64,000 bases of DNA from Brevibacterium limosum. Lineage in GTDB: Bacteria; Actinomycetota; Actinomycetes; Actinomycetales; Brevibacteriaceae. A program made the translations under genes and the position numbers. Under the pieces are notes generated by a model. That model was not told where the DNA came from, did not search any database, and saw nothing but the letters and a program-made list of their open reading frames with translations. The stretch lies in NCBI RefSeq assembly GCF_011617705.1, contig NZ_CP050154.1:1302001-1366000 (forward strand). Reading direction: 5' to 3'. Positions 16,685 to 29,720 of the stretch are shown here, piece after piece (within the stretch, counting starts at the first letter, position 1; each line of letters begins with the position of its first letter).

Positions 16685-18824
16685 ATGAAGGAAAGTCCCC
16701 AAGATGTCGTCACGGCACCTTATGGAACCTGGTCCTCACCTCTGGGCGCAGCCGAGGTGGCCGCCGGTGCCGCTCCGATCTTCGACGCCGCCTTCCGCGG
16801 GGATGAGATCTTCTACTCCACGAAGATCCCCACCGAGAAGGCCCGCACCGGATTGGTCCGCACGTCACTGTCGCGTCCGGGAGAGCATGTGCAGGTCATT
16901 CCTGCCGGCTTCAACATCCGCTCCGCCGTCCACGAATACGGGGGAGCCTCATGGGCTCTCGACCAGAGCAGCGAGGTCATCTACTTCGTCAACGCCGCTG
17001 ATCAGCGGGTCTGGCAGATCATTCCCGGGCGTGCCCCGCACGCCCTGACCCCGGACACCTCGGGGCGGATCCGCTACGGAGACCTGCGCATGAGCCCATG
17101 GGGACTGCTGTGCGTGCGCGAGGACTGCCGGTCCACCCGTCGCGAACGCGCCATCGTGCTGCTGACGAAGCACGGGACGACGAATGTGCTCTCGACCCAC
17201 TCTCATTTCATGGCCTGGCCCAGGCTCTCACCCGACGGCAGCACCCTGGCATTCATCGGCTGGGAGCACCCGAACATGCCCTGGGACGGAACCACCCTGT
17301 GGCTGGTCGACGTGCGCACACCTGCCACGCCCGCGGTCGCCGTGCTCAGCGGCGACGGGATCGAGCGCCCGGCCAGAGCCGATCCGGCGATGCCGAGCCC
17401 GACCGACCCCGGGATCTCCCTGCTGCAGCCGGAGTTCACCTCGGACTCCTCCCTCCACGTCATCTCCGACCACGAGGGCCACTGGTCGCTGTTCGGCCTC
17501 GATTTCGACCCCGTCGTCACGCGACCCATCGTCACCGACGAACGGAACGCACCGGCACCTGAACCGATCGGCGTCGACCGTCTGCGGTCGGTCATCGACA
17601 CGGGTGAGGAGATCGGCGGCGCCCTGTGGCAGCTGGGCACCCGTTGGCACCTCAACGACGGTGATGAGGTGTGGGCACATTCGCAGGCGGCGACGGCGAC
17701 GCTCGTGCGCCGCCGACTCACAGACGGCCCGACCATGACGGACCTCGGCCCGACCATGACGCGCCTCGGCCCGGCCGCGGGCCGGACAGACGCCGCGGGC
17801 GGGACGGACGCCGTGGGCGGGACGGACGCCGTGGGCGGGACGGACGCTGCAGTCTGGGAGACCATCGACACGACGGGGGAGACGTTCGGCACGATCGAAC
17901 TCCTCGATCTCGGGCGCACCCACCTGCTGCTGACGGCGAAGTCGACCAGGCGCCCCGGAGTCCTCTGCGCCGTCGACCGGGTGACCGGACTGTTCACCGA
18001 GATCGCCAGCGAACGCCTCGACACCCATCAGAGCTACTACTCCCGCCCACGGGTCGGCGAACTCGGGGGAGTGCCCGTCGTCATCCACCCGCCCCACAAC
18101 CCCCGGTTCGCGGCACCCGACGATGAGCTCCCGCCCTTCATCGTTTCGATCCACGGCGGTCCCACGGGGCAGGCGACGCCGGAGATGACGGCCCGCACGA
18201 GCTTCTTCACCTCCCAGGGCATCGGCGTCCTCGAAGTCAACTACGGCGGGTCGACCGGTTTCGGTCGCGCCTGGCGCGACCGTCTGCGCGGGGGGTGGGG
18301 AGTCGTCGATGTCGAGGACACCGTCGCCGCGGTCAACGGACTCGTCACGGCCGGTCTCGCCGACCCACGGCGCATCGCGATCTCCGGAGCCTCCTCGGGC
18401 GGGTGGACGGTGTTCTCGGCCCTGGCCTCGACGAACGTGTTCGCCTGCGGCACCTCGTACTTCGGCGTCACCGACCTCATGCGGTTCGTCGTCGACACCC
18501 ACGACTTCGAATCCCATTACATCGACAGTCTCGTCGGCCCCTGGCCCGCCGCCCAGGACGAGTACATCACCCGGTCGCCGATCCGCCGGACCACCGATAT
18601 CAGCGTGCCCGTGGCCGTCATGCAGGGCGACCGCGACCCGATCGTCCCATCCTCGCAGGCCCAGGAGTTCGTCGATACACTCGAACTGGCCGGAGTGGAG
18701 TACATTTACCGTCTGTACAAGGGCGAATCCCACGGCTTCGTCCGCGCCGAGACCATCATCGATTCCCTGGAAAGCGAGTTCGGATTCTATGTCGACGTCT
18801 TCGAAATCCCGCGCGGGCACCAGC

Positions 18825-18832
<8 letters not shown>
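16685..18832 (+). CDS. S9-family (prolyl oligopeptidase-like) peptidase
   Basis: The 715-residue protein has an N-terminal beta-propeller part and a C-terminal alpha/beta-hydrolase domain. The serine lies in ISGASSGGW, the aspartate in MQGDRDPIVPSS and the histidine in KGESHGFVRAE. The oxyanion region IVSIHGGPTGQ is also visible. These proteins cleave short peptides or acyl-peptides in the cytoplasm, and no signal peptide is present. Near residues 349-388 it has an unusual low-complexity insert built from near-identical repeats in the DNA. The stop overlaps the start of the next gene by 8 nt. Confidence 0.88.
17789..17842 (+). repeat. Three tandem 18-bp units inside the S9 peptidase gene
   Basis: The unit GACGCCGTGGGCGGGACG occurs three times (the first with one change) and encodes TDAVGG-like hexapeptides. 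Just upstream, around 17730-17775, a 21-bp unit encoding GPTMTDL is duplicated. Such in-frame repeats are prone to slippage. Confidence 0.85.
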
Positions 18833-22225
<3,393 letters not shown>

Positions 22226-22381
22226 ATGCTGTCTGAGCACCGTGCCTGGTGCCTGAAGGGAATACATGCTGGATCCCGGAGGTCCCATGGTGCGGCGGCG
22301 TACTCATTCGTGACCGAACTCGAAGTCGGGGTTCAGACTCAGTCAAGCTCAGAGACAGCTTCGGATGGAAGAGTGTGGGAC

Positions 22382-22936
22382 ATGAGATGGATTCCCCGAC
22401 TCCTCGCTGGTACCTGTGTGGTCGTCGCCGCGGCCATGACGGCGGTACCGGTGACGGCAGGACTGGCCGACCTGGTTCTGGGGCCGGGTCCGCACAGCAC
22501 CAAACGCAGCGCACAGCCGGCGCTGACCTCCATGCGCACTCCGGCCGCTCCGTCCAGCGGGCGAACCGAGGAGTCGGGCACAGCCCAGGATGAGACAGTG
22601 CTCGAAGGCACGATCGTCGATGACTCGGCTAGAGGCCCGGCTTTCACCGGAATACAGGCGACCGGTGCACTCTCGGCCGGCGCATTGTCGACCGACGCCC
22701 TCTCGACCGACGCCCTCTCGACCGGCACACTGTCGGCTGGCGCGCTGTCGGCCGGCACGGAACTCGTCGCGGCCACTGCGGCCGACGCAAAGGATCGCAT
22801 CGCAGACCTGTCCGCCGATCTGCAGGCCGGAGTCGCGGCAGGCGAATTCACCCAGGCCGACGCCGACCGAGTGCTCGCCGATATCGCACCGTACATTCAC
22901 GGCGATCGCACCTGGCCCGAACGCTTCTCCGCCTGA
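22382..22936 (+). CDS. Secreted protein with six pentapeptide-like repeats, unknown function
   Basis: The 184-residue product begins MRWIPRLLAGTCVVVAAA and continues to a likely signal-peptidase site after VPVTAG. The middle has six consecutive 5-residue units (GALSA, GALST, DALST, DALST, GTLSA, GALSA), encoded by tandem 15-bp repeats. The C-terminal 60 residues are Ala/Asp-rich helix (AAVAAGEFTQADADRVLADI-like). The ATG at 22382 follows GGAAGAG. The open frame continues upstream to 22226, but that part overlaps no recognisable signal. I do not recognise the family. The unit does not match the canonical A(D/N)LXX pentapeptide register. Confidence 0.6.
   Translation: MRWIPRLLAGTCVVVAAAMTAVPVTAGLADLVLGPGPHSTKRSAQPALTSMRTPAAPSSGRTEESGTAQDETVLEGTIVDDSARGPAFTGIQATGALSAGALSTDALSTDALSTGTLSAGALSAGTELVAATAADAKDRIADLSADLQAGVAAGEFTQADADRVLADIAPYIHGDRTWPERFSA
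22664..22753 (+). repeat. Six tandem 15-bp units
   Basis: Six imperfect units on the pattern GGCGCACTGTCGGCC lie in frame in the secreted-protein gene. Units three and four are identical at the DNA level. Confidence 0.85.
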
Positions 22937-22950
22937 CCCCACCCCAATTG

Positions 22951-23006
22951 CTACCTGACGGCGGCCCAGCAACCTCGCGCGAGGTTGCTGGGCCGCCGTC
23001 AGGTAG
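22951..23006. repeat. Perfect 56-bp palindrome between the secreted-protein gene and gatC
   Basis: The segment is its own reverse complement over all 56 positions. It starts CTACCTGACGGCGGCCCAGC and is centred on CTCGCGCGAG. It begins 14 bp after the upstream stop and ends 92 bp before gatC. It can fold into a 26-bp stem with a 4-nt loop, or extrude as a cruciform. No T-run follows. It may serve as a bidirectional terminator, or it may be a dispersed palindromic element. Confidence 0.95.
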
Positions 23007-23098
23007 TTCCGGGGGAAGGTCACAGCGCAACGACGGGGGCGGGTCCGGTGGAGAGACTAGACTGGGGTGTCAGTGTTAACGACGATGAAAGGCAGGGA

Positions 23099-23404
23099 AT
23101 GACGGAGTCTTCCGCAATCACCCCCGAACAGGTGGAGCATCTGGCTTCACTGTCTCGGATCGCCATGGGCGAGGACGAGCTGAAATCGCTCGCCGGTGAT
23201 CTCAGCACAATTCTGGGAAACGTCGCCAGGGTCAACGAAGTGGCCGGCGACGATGTGCCCGCAACCAGCCACCCCATCCCGCTGACGAACGTCATGCGCC
23301 CCGACGTCGTGGGCGAGACGCTGACCAGCGAACAGGCACTGGCCTCGGCCCCGGCCGCCGAGGACGACAAGTTCCTCGTCCCGCAGATCCTCGGGGAGGA
23401 ATGA
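23099..23404 (+). CDS. gatC: Asp/Glu-tRNA amidotransferase subunit GatC
   Basis: GatC is the small bridging subunit of the GatCAB complex, which converts misacylated Glu-tRNA(Gln) or Asp-tRNA(Asn) to the amide form. At 101 residues it has the family helix pattern [19 protein letters not shown] and the C-terminal [10 protein letters not shown]. The ATG at 23099 follows GGCAGGGA. gatA starts 1 nt after its stop. A TAGACT box 42 nt upstream (23057-23062) may be its promoter. Confidence 0.95.
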   Translation: MTESSAITPEQVEHLASLSRIAMGEDELKSLAGDLSTILGNVARVNEVAGDDVPATSHPIPLTNVMRPDVVGETLTSEQALASAPAAEDDKFLVPQILGEE

Positions 23405-23405
23405 G

Positions 23406-24908
23406 ATGACCGAACTGACGAAAAAGAGCGCTCTCGAACTCGCCGCAGGACTGGCCTCCGGCGAGTTCTCCTCCGTCGAAGTCACGCAGGCGCACCTCGA
23501 CCGCATCGCCTCCACCGAGGATGACTTCAACTCCTTCATCACCGTCACCGACGAACTCGCCCTGGCCACGGCGAAAGCCGTCGATGCCAAGCGTTCCGCC
23601 GGGGAGGACCTCCACGCCCTGGCCGGTGTCCCGGTGGCGCTGAAGGATCTCGTCGTCACCGAGGGCGTGGCCACCACCGCCGGATCGAAGATGCTCGAGA
23701 ACTGGGTTCCGCCCTATGAGTCGACGGTGCACAACAAGGTCAAGAACGCCGGTCTGCCGGTGCTCGGCAAGACCAACCTTGACGAGTTCGCCATGGGATC
23801 GACGACCGAGCACTCGGCCTTCGGCAATACCCGCAACCCATGGAACCTCGAACACGTGCCCGGCGGATCCTCCGGAGGCGCGGCCGCAGCCCTCGCCGGA
23901 TTCCAGGCTCCGCTGTCCGTGGGCACCGACACCGGCGGATCCGTCCGCCAGCCCGCCGCATTCACCGGCACCGTCGGCGTGAAGCCGACCTACGGGTCGA
24001 TCTCGCGCTTCGGCATCATCGCCATGGCCTCGAGCCTCGACCAGGTCGGACCGATGGGCCGTTCGGTCGCCGATGCCGCGGCTTTGCACGAACTGCTGGC
24101 GGGACACGATCCGCTCGATTCGACCTCGCTGCCCGATGACGTGGCCGGATTCCTGGGCGCCGCGCAGACCAGCGGCCTCAAGGGCAAGAAGCTCGGGGTC
24201 ATCAAGCAGCTGGCCGGTGAGGGCTACCAGGACGGAGTCCGCACCGCGTTCACCGCCGCGCTCGAGACCGCTGCCGCCGCCGGTGCCGAGATCGTCGAGG
24301 TCGACTGCCCGTCGATCTCCTACGCCCTCGACGCCTACTACCTCATCATGCCCTCCGAGGTGTCGTCGAACCTCGCCCGCTACGACGGCATGCGCTACGG
24401 CCTGCGCGTCGAACCCGAGTCCGGCCCCATCACCGCCGAGACCGTCATGTCCGCCACCCGCGCCGCGGGCTTCGGAGACGAGGTCAAGCGCCGCATCATC
24501 CTCGGCACCTACGCCCTGTCGGCCGGCTACTTCGACGCCTACTACGGTTCGGCGCAGAAGATCCGCACCCTGGTTCAGAACGACTTCGCCAAGGCCTTCG
24601 CCGCCTGCGACGTCCTCGTGTCCCCGACGGCACCGACGACCGCGCTGAAGTTCGGTGCGGAGAAGGCCGCCGACCCGATGGCCCTCTACCTCGGCGACGT
24701 GGCGACGATCCCGGCGAACCTCGCCGGAATCCCCGGACTGTCCCTGCCTGCCGGTCTGGCCGATGGTCTGCCCGTCGGCTTCCAGATCCTGGCCCCGGCC
24801 CGTGAGGACATCAAACTCTACGAGGTGGCCGGAGCTTTGGAAGCCGCACTCGAAGCCGTCGGCGGACGCGTGCTCGACGCTCTCGCGGAAGGACTGAACG
24901 CCAAGTGA
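23406..24908 (+). CDS. gatA: Asp/Glu-tRNA amidotransferase subunit GatA
   Basis: GatA is the glutaminase subunit of GatCAB and belongs to the amidase-signature family. The Ser-cisSer-Lys triad is visible: Lys in [11 protein letters not shown], the glycine/serine loop in [15 protein letters not shown], and the nucleophilic Ser in [12 protein letters not shown]. Length is 500 residues, normal for the family. The gene is tightly packed between gatC (1-nt gap) and gatB (GTGA overlap), which implies equal expression of the three subunits. Confidence 0.97.
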   Translation: MTELTKKSALELAAGLASGEFSSVEVTQAHLDRIASTEDDFNSFITVTDELALATAKAVDAKRSAGEDLHALAGVPVALKDLVVTEGVATTAGSKMLENWVPPYESTVHNKVKNAGLPVLGKTNLDEFAMGSTTEHSAFGNTRNPWNLEHVPGGSSGGAAAALAGFQAPLSVGTDTGGSVRQPAAFTGTVGVKPTYGSISRFGIIAMASSLDQVGPMGRSVADAAALHELLAGHDPLDSTSLPDDVAGFLGAAQTSGLKGKKLGVIKQLAGEGYQDGVRTAFTAALETAAAAGAEIVEVDCPSISYALDAYYLIMPSEVSSNLARYDGMRYGLRVEPESGPITAETVMSATRAAGFGDEVKRRIILGTYALSAGYFDAYYGSAQKIRTLVQNDFAKAFAACDVLVSPTAPTTALKFGAEKAADPMALYLGDVATIPANLAGIPGLSLPAGLADGLPVGFQILAPAREDIKLYEVAGALEAALEAVGGRVLDALAEGLNAK

Positions 24909-26386
24909 AATACGAAGACGCGATCAAGAAGTACGATCCGGTCATCGGCATCGAGGTCCACGTCGAACTCGGCACCGCGACCAAGATGTTCGACGCCGCC
25001 CCAAACACCTTCGGCGGCGGACCGAACACGAACGTGACCCCCACCTCCCTGGGTCTGCCCGGGTCTCTGCCCGTGGTCAACGAGAAGGGGGTGGAGTACG
25101 CGATCAAGATCGGTCTGGCGCTCGGCTGCGAAATCGCCGAGACCTGCCGGTTCGCCCGCAAGAACTACTTCTACCCTGACGTGCCCAAGGACTTCCAGAC
25201 CAGCCAGTCCGATGAGCCGATCGCGGCCGAAGGCCAGGTCGAGGTCGAGCTCGAGGACGGCACCATCGTCACCGTCCCCGTCGAGCGCGCCCATATGGAA
25301 GAGGACGCGGGCAAGAACACCCACGTGGGAGGGGCCACCGGCCGCATCCAGGGTGCCGACCACTCCCTCGTCGACTACAACCGCGCTGGTGTTCCGCTCG
25401 TGGAGATCGTCACCCACCCGATCACCGGGACAGGGGAAAGGGCCGCCGAGGTGGCCGCCGCGTATGTGCGCACCCTGCGTGACATCTTCCGCGCCCTCGA
25501 CGTCTCCGAAGCCCGCATGGAACAGGGCAACGTCCGCGCCGACGTCAACGTCTCCCTGCGGGAGAGCCCCGAGGCACCGCTGGGCACCCGCACGGAGACG
25601 AAGAACGTCAACTCCTTCCGCTCGATCGAACGCGCAGTGCGCTTCGAGATCGCCCGCCAGGCGACCCTCCTCGAGGCAGGGGAGAAGGTCGTCCAGGAGA
25701 CCCGACACTTCCACGAGGAGACCGGAGAGACCTCGTCGGGACGTCCGAAGTCCGACGCCGACGACTACCGCTACTTCCCCGAGCCCGACCTCGTCCCGCT
25801 GCAGCCGTCCCGCGACTGGGTCGAGCAGCTGCGGACGAGCCTGCCCGAGCTGCCGGCGCAGAAACGTCGCCGCCTCCTCGCGGAGTGGAAGTTCTCCGAC
25901 CTGGAGATGCGCGACATCGTCAACGCCGGACTCCTCGAAGCCATCGAGGACACCGTCACCGCCGGTGCGAAGCCTGCCCAGGCTCGCAAATGGTGGACCG
26001 GTGAGGTCGCCCGCCTGGCCAACCAGGAGGACAAGCACCCCACCGAGATCGTCACCCCTGCCCAGGTGGCAGGACTCGTCGACCTCATCGGACAGGGCAA
26101 GCTCAACGACAAGCTGGCCAAGGATGTGCTCACCGGAGTCGTTGCAGGCGAAGGCCAGCCCGCCGAGGTGATGAAGGCCCGCGACCTCGAAATCGTCGAG
26201 GACACCGGTGCACTCGAAGCCGCCGTCGAGGAGGCCATCGCGGCCAACCCCGATGTGGTCGAGAAGATCAAGGGCGGAAAGATGCAGGCCATCGGCGCGC
26301 TCATGGGCCCGATCATGAAGGCCACCCGCGGACAGGCCGATGCCGGAAAGGCCAAGGACCTCATCCTCGCCAAGTTGGGCGTCTGA
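24905..26386 (+). CDS. gatB: Asp/Glu-tRNA amidotransferase subunit GatB
   Basis: GatB binds the misacylated tRNA, phosphorylates the acyl group with ATP and receives ammonia from GatA. The 493-residue protein shows [12 protein letters not shown] at the N-terminus, the motifs [18 protein letters not shown] and [14 protein letters not shown], and [16 protein letters not shown]. The YqeY-like helical tail ends in [12 protein letters not shown]. It starts with GTG overlapping the gatA stop. A full GatCAB implies that this organism makes Gln-tRNA, Asn-tRNA or both by the indirect route. Confidence 0.97.
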   Translation: MKYEDAIKKYDPVIGIEVHVELGTATKMFDAAPNTFGGGPNTNVTPTSLGLPGSLPVVNEKGVEYAIKIGLALGCEIAETCRFARKNYFYPDVPKDFQTSQSDEPIAAEGQVEVELEDGTIVTVPVERAHMEEDAGKNTHVGGATGRIQGADHSLVDYNRAGVPLVEIVTHPITGTGERAAEVAAAYVRTLRDIFRALDVSEARMEQGNVRADVNVSLRESPEAPLGTRTETKNVNSFRSIERAVRFEIARQATLLEAGEKVVQETRHFHEETGETSSGRPKSDADDYRYFPEPDLVPLQPSRDWVEQLRTSLPELPAQKRRRLLAEWKFSDLEMRDIVNAGLLEAIEDTVTAGAKPAQARKWWTGEVARLANQEDKHPTEIVTPAQVAGLVDLIGQGKLNDKLAKDVLTGVVAGEGQPAEVMKARDLEIVEDTGALEAAVEEAIAANPDVVEKIKGGKMQAIGALMGPIMKATRGQADAGKAKDLILAKLGV

Positions 26387-26597
26387 GTACAGGTCCGAAC
26401 TGACCCTGGTCGACGCCGGTGCCTGACAGTGCCGAGCAAGACTCAGGATTGATCCAGCCACACCCTCTAGACTGTGCGTCCAAGGGAACCGACCGGTTTC
26501 CCGAGCACAGCGGAGGGTGTGGCTGTTCGCATTCCCCGCAGCTGACGGCCCGCAGGGCAGGGCCGAGTGCGTGACCCACACGCGTGGAGGTGAAGCG

Positions 26598-27632
26598 GTG
26601 TCTGAGTGGAAGTCGCTGTGGAAGAGCGAATGCGGGAAGTCCGCGCCGATCTATCGGGTGCTCGTGCCCGACAGCGTCAACGAGGCTGTGCTGCGGGCGT
26701 GGAGCGCCCGCGGATACCGCTATACGGCCGGAGCCCCCAGCGCGATCATGCTCACCGGTGGGATGAGCCGGAACTTCTTCCGCTCCAGCGTTCTGTTCAA
26801 GGGCGGCACCGCTGCCGGCACTGCCGTGACCGCAGGATTCGCAGCACCCGGGGGACTGGCCCTGGTCTCGGGATTCGCCGATGCTGCCCTGACCTTCGGC
26901 GGCATGGGTGCGGCCACGGCCCTGGGCACCGGGATCTTCGCCGCGGTCACCGGTCCCAAATACCTGCGTGATCCGAAGCGTCTGAGCCGGAAGAATCGGC
27001 GCAAGGTCTCGGGCGCCAAATGGGTGACCCCGGCCAGCCTCGGCTATCTGCCCGGTCGCAAGGACGGCCGCGACACCGACGAACAGCGTCTGTTCCATCT
27101 GGCGGTCACGATCGCCCGGAAGATCGTGCGCACTCGTGCGTGGACCCATCCGATACTGAAAGACCACGTTTCCCGCGTCGACCTCGACCATGCCGTGGCC
27201 TCCATCGGAGTGCGCCTGCAGGAACTCGTCAGCCTGCGCGAGGAGATCGAAGACATCCGCGATGCGGGGACCGCGAAGTCCGTGGAGACGTACCTGTCGA
27301 AGCTGGCCGTCGCATTCTCGTCGATGGCCCGCCGCGTGGAGTCGATGCACGAATACTATGAGCGGCTGCTCGAACTCGACCAGCAGCTCATGCTGCTGCA
27401 CAACTCCGAACGCTCCCGCGAACTCGGCGACCGAGTGCTGGATGTGCTCTCCCGCACCGCCGCCGACGACTCCGCCGATTGGCAGTTCAGAGAGCTGCGC
27501 ATCGACGCGGACTCGCAGTCCTCGATCATCTCCGGACTTGTCGCCGAACTCGATCAGACCGCCGATGACTTCGACGACTTCGATACCCGTCTGGCCGCGG
27601 CGCAGAAGTCCGTCGACGAACTCGAAGCTTAG
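26598..27632 (+). CDS. Unknown protein with glycine-rich hydrophobic core and coiled-coil tail
   Basis: The GTG at 26598 follows GGAGGTGAAGC and gives 344 residues. Residues about 1-65 are a mixed domain (SEWKSLWKSECGKSAPIYRV). About 70-120 is Gly/Ala-rich and hydrophobic, enough for a membrane hairpin. A very basic stretch follows (DPKRLSRKNRRKVSG). From about 180 the chain is charged helix typical of coiled coil (RLQELVSLREEIEDI, SMHEYYERLLELDQQL), ending in an acidic tail. No catalytic motif is recognised. The layout suggests a membrane-associated scaffold or phage-shock-like protein, but this is only inference. It is convergent with def, 18 bp apart. Confidence 0.65.
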   Translation: MSEWKSLWKSECGKSAPIYRVLVPDSVNEAVLRAWSARGYRYTAGAPSAIMLTGGMSRNFFRSSVLFKGGTAAGTAVTAGFAAPGGLALVSGFADAALTFGGMGAATALGTGIFAAVTGPKYLRDPKRLSRKNRRKVSGAKWVTPASLGYLPGRKDGRDTDEQRLFHLAVTIARKIVRTRAWTHPILKDHVSRVDLDHAVASIGVRLQELVSLREEIEDIRDAGTAKSVETYLSKLAVAFSSMARRVESMHEYYERLLELDQQLMLLHNSERSRELGDRVLDVLSRTAADDSADWQFRELRIDADSQSSIISGLVAELDQTADDFDDFDTRLAAAQKSVDELEA

Positions 27633-27650
27633 GCCCCAGCTGGGCCGAAC

Positions 27651-28223
27651 TCAGTGACCGAAGGGGTCGGGATCGACCCCCGGCATCCATGACAGCCCCG
27701 GCTGGTTGTAGCCATGAGCCTCCTGGGCCCTCTTCCACTTCTTCGACCAGCGCTTGTCGAGTCGGTCGACGTAGAGCGTCCCCTGCAGATGGTCGTATTC
27801 GTGCTGCATGATGCGGGCGAACCATCCGTCCGCGCTCAGCGTCACTGCTTCACCGTTCTCGTCGAAGCCGTTGACGGTGACTCTCTCGGCGCGTTTGAGA
27901 GGGAAGTCGAGAGACGGCACCGACAGGCATCCTTCGGACTCGTCATCCGGGTCCGGGCGGGTGTCAGGAACCTTCGACGCGATGAGCACAGGATTGACGA
28001 AGGTGCCACGGCGGCGCTCTCCATAGCCATCGTCGGCATGGAAGACGAAGATGGATCTGCCGACGCCGATCTGCGGTGCGGCCAGGCCGACACCGTTGCT
28101 GGCGTCGAGTGTCTCGTGCATGTCGGCGACGAGTTCGGCAAGACTCTCATCGAACTCGCTGACCTTCTCGGCACGACGATGCAGAACGGGCTCGCCGCAG
28201 ACGACGATGGGATGAATAGCCAT
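27651..28223 (-). CDS. def: Peptide deformylase
   Basis: Def removes the formyl group from nascent N-terminal Met. All three signatures are present: GVGLAAPQIG, EGCLSVPSL with the metal-binding Cys, and HEYDHLQGTLY with the two metal-binding His and catalytic Glu. The start at ATG 28221-28223 (MAIHPIVV) gives 190 residues. A TACGAT box 7 nt upstream suggests a leaderless message, and there is no Shine-Dalgarno site. The C-terminal 30 residues (HGYNQPGLSWMPGVDPDPFG) extend past the core, as in several actinobacterial enzymes. Confidence 0.96.
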   Translation of the reverse strand: MAIHPIVVCGEPVLHRRAEKVSEFDESLAELVADMHETLDASNGVGLAAPQIGVGRSIFVFHADDGYGERRRGTFVNPVLIASKVPDTRPDPDDESEGCLSVPSLDFPLKRAERVTVNGFDENGEAVTLSADGWFARIMQHEYDHLQGTLYVDRLDKRWSKKWKRAQEAHGYNQPGLSWMPGVDPDPFGH

Positions 28224-28230
28224 GAGGACA

Positions 28231-28236
28231 ATCGTA
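28231..28236 (-). promoter_or_regulatory. Leaderless -10 box of def
   Basis: TACGAT on the minus strand ends 7 nt before the ATG. No ribosome binding site lies between. Confidence 0.45.
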
Positions 28237-28696
28237 TCGGTCCCCTGAGACGGCGTCGGACTCCGCCCGGTGACAGCTCCATGGCTCGAACGCGGGGGAG
28301 GGGTGCCTCGGCGTCTCATGTTTTCGCAGCACACAGACATCGCACCCGAGTGGGGCGACGTCGGCACCGCAGCGACGAACTCACCGGTGCGGCCACCTCG
28401 GTGATTCTCCGTTCTGATTGCTCAGCGGTTGACGGGATCCGACACTCGAGCGAGTGGATCGATATGCGAGAATTCCGGGATCGTGATACAGATTGTCACA
28501 AAGTTTCGCCCCCAGCGAACAGAGATTGTTGAGCAACATATCTGGGAACATGTTCAGGGTTGGCGTGGTTATGATGAGGGTAAGCCGTCTCGGACCACGA
28601 GATGAAAGCTGTCGCTCAACCCTTGCCGGAACCGCTCTGCCGAGTGTCGAGAGGCCTGTGACGGCGGGTGCACACAGTAGCGTGAAAGGACTTACT
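28237..28696. other. Intergenic region between def and cysK
   Basis: No convincing gene lies in these 460 bp. Short perfect inverted repeats occur at 28442-28455 (CACTCG/CGAGTG) and 28527-28538 (TTGTTG/CAACA type). The TATGAT at 28570-28575 is the best -10 box for cysK and leaves a leader of about 115 nt. Confidence 0.4.
28547..28575 (+). promoter_or_regulatory. Predicted cysK promoter
   Basis: TATGAT (28570-28575) is close to the consensus -10. The -35 region (AACATG at 28547) is weak. The predicted leader is long, about 115 nt, and contains a CTGTG/CACAG stem just before the start site. Confidence 0.4.
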
Positions 28697-29623
28697 TTGA
28701 CTATCTTCAACAATGTTTCCGAACTGGTCGGCCGTACACCGCTGGTCCGCGTCAACAAGGCCAGCGAGCGCTCGGGCGCCGAGATCGTGGCCAAGCTCGA
28801 ATCGTCCAACCCCGGCAACTCGGTCAAGGACCGCATCGGCGTGGCGATGATCGACGCAGCCGAGCAGTCCGGTGAACTCAAGCCCGGCGGAACCATCGTC
28901 GAGGCCACCTCGGGCAACACCGGCATCGCTCTGGCCATGGTCGGCACCTCGCGCGGCTACAAGGTCGTCCTCACCATGCCCGAGTCGATGTCGAAGGAAC
29001 GTCGCGCACTTCTGCGCGCCTTCGGTGCCGAACTCGTCCTCACGGACAAGGCTGCTGGCATGAAAGGCGCCGTGGAGAAGGCCGAAGAGGTCGCTGCTGA
29101 AGGCGCGGTGCTCGTGCGTCAGTTCGAGAACAAGGCCAATGTCGCTATCCACAAGGCCGCCACCGGCCCCGAGATCCTCGCCGACACCGATGGCAAGGTC
29201 GACATCTTTGTTGCGGGAATCGGAACGGGCGGAACGATCTCCGGCGCAGGGGCTGCGTTGCGTGAGGCGAACCCCGACGTCAAGATCGTCGCCGTCGAGC
29301 CCGCCGCATCGCCGCTTCTGACCGAAGGCAAAGCCGGACCCCACGCGATCCAGGGGCTCGGTGCGAACTTCATCCCCGGCATCCTCGACACGGAGATCTA
29401 CGATGAGGTCGTCGATGTCGACAACGAGGTGGCCATCGAGCGCGCTCGTGAAGTGGCCAAGGAAGAGGGTCTGCTCGTCGGAATCTCCTCGGGTGCCGCC
29501 CTTTTCGCGGCTGAGGAGGTCGCTTCTCGACCGGAAAATGCGGGTAAGCGAGTCGTTGTCATCATCCCGAGCTATGGTGAGCGGTACCTGTCGACACCGC
29601 TGTTCTCCGAGTACCTCGACTGA
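28697..29623 (+). CDS. cysK: Cysteine synthase A (O-acetylserine sulfhydrylase)
   Basis: CysK makes cysteine from O-acetylserine and sulfide. The PLP lysine lies in [11 protein letters not shown], the substrate loop in [12 protein letters not shown], and the phosphate-binding loop in [12 protein letters not shown]. The open frame extends far upstream, but a TTG at 28697 has AAAGGA 6 nt before it. That start gives [18 protein letters not shown], the usual N-terminus, and 308 residues, the normal length. cysE follows 97 bp downstream past a stem-loop, so the two form a cysteine-synthesis unit. Confidence 0.95.
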   Translation: MTIFNNVSELVGRTPLVRVNKASERSGAEIVAKLESSNPGNSVKDRIGVAMIDAAEQSGELKPGGTIVEATSGNTGIALAMVGTSRGYKVVLTMPESMSKERRALLRAFGAELVLTDKAAGMKGAVEKAEEVAAEGAVLVRQFENKANVAIHKAATGPEILADTDGKVDIFVAGIGTGGTISGAGAALREANPDVKIVAVEPAASPLLTEGKAGPHAIQGLGANFIPGILDTEIYDEVVDVDNEVAIERAREVAKEEGLLVGISSGAALFAAEEVASRPENAGKRVVVIIPSYGERYLSTPLFSEYLD

Positions 29624-29639
29624 CAGCGAGCGATCGACA

Positions 29640-29671
29640 TGAGGGCGTCAAACTCCGGTTTGGCGCCCTCA
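29640..29671 (+). terminator. Stem-loop between cysK and cysE
   Basis: A 14-bp stem with one G-U pair (TGAGGGCG...CGCCCTCA) closes on a 4-nt loop. No T-run follows, so it may only weaken read-through or protect the cysK message. Confidence 0.6.
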
Positions 29672-29720
29672 CTGTCTCACATCCTCGACGGACAGCACCA
29701 AGAGCAGAATAAGGACGGAC

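Noticed and set aside
22664..22753. A canonical pentapeptide-repeat (A(D/N)LXX) domain
   Set aside because: Leu is preceded by Ala rather than Asp/Asn at the key position, and only six units occur.
28576..28696. A SAM-IV or other sulfur riboswitch in the cysK leader
   Set aside because: The conserved core could not be matched by eye.
28381..28947. A 188-codon minus-strand frame between def and cysK
   Set aside because: Half of it is antisense to cysK, with Ser/Pro/Arg shadow composition. The region reads better as promoter and leader.
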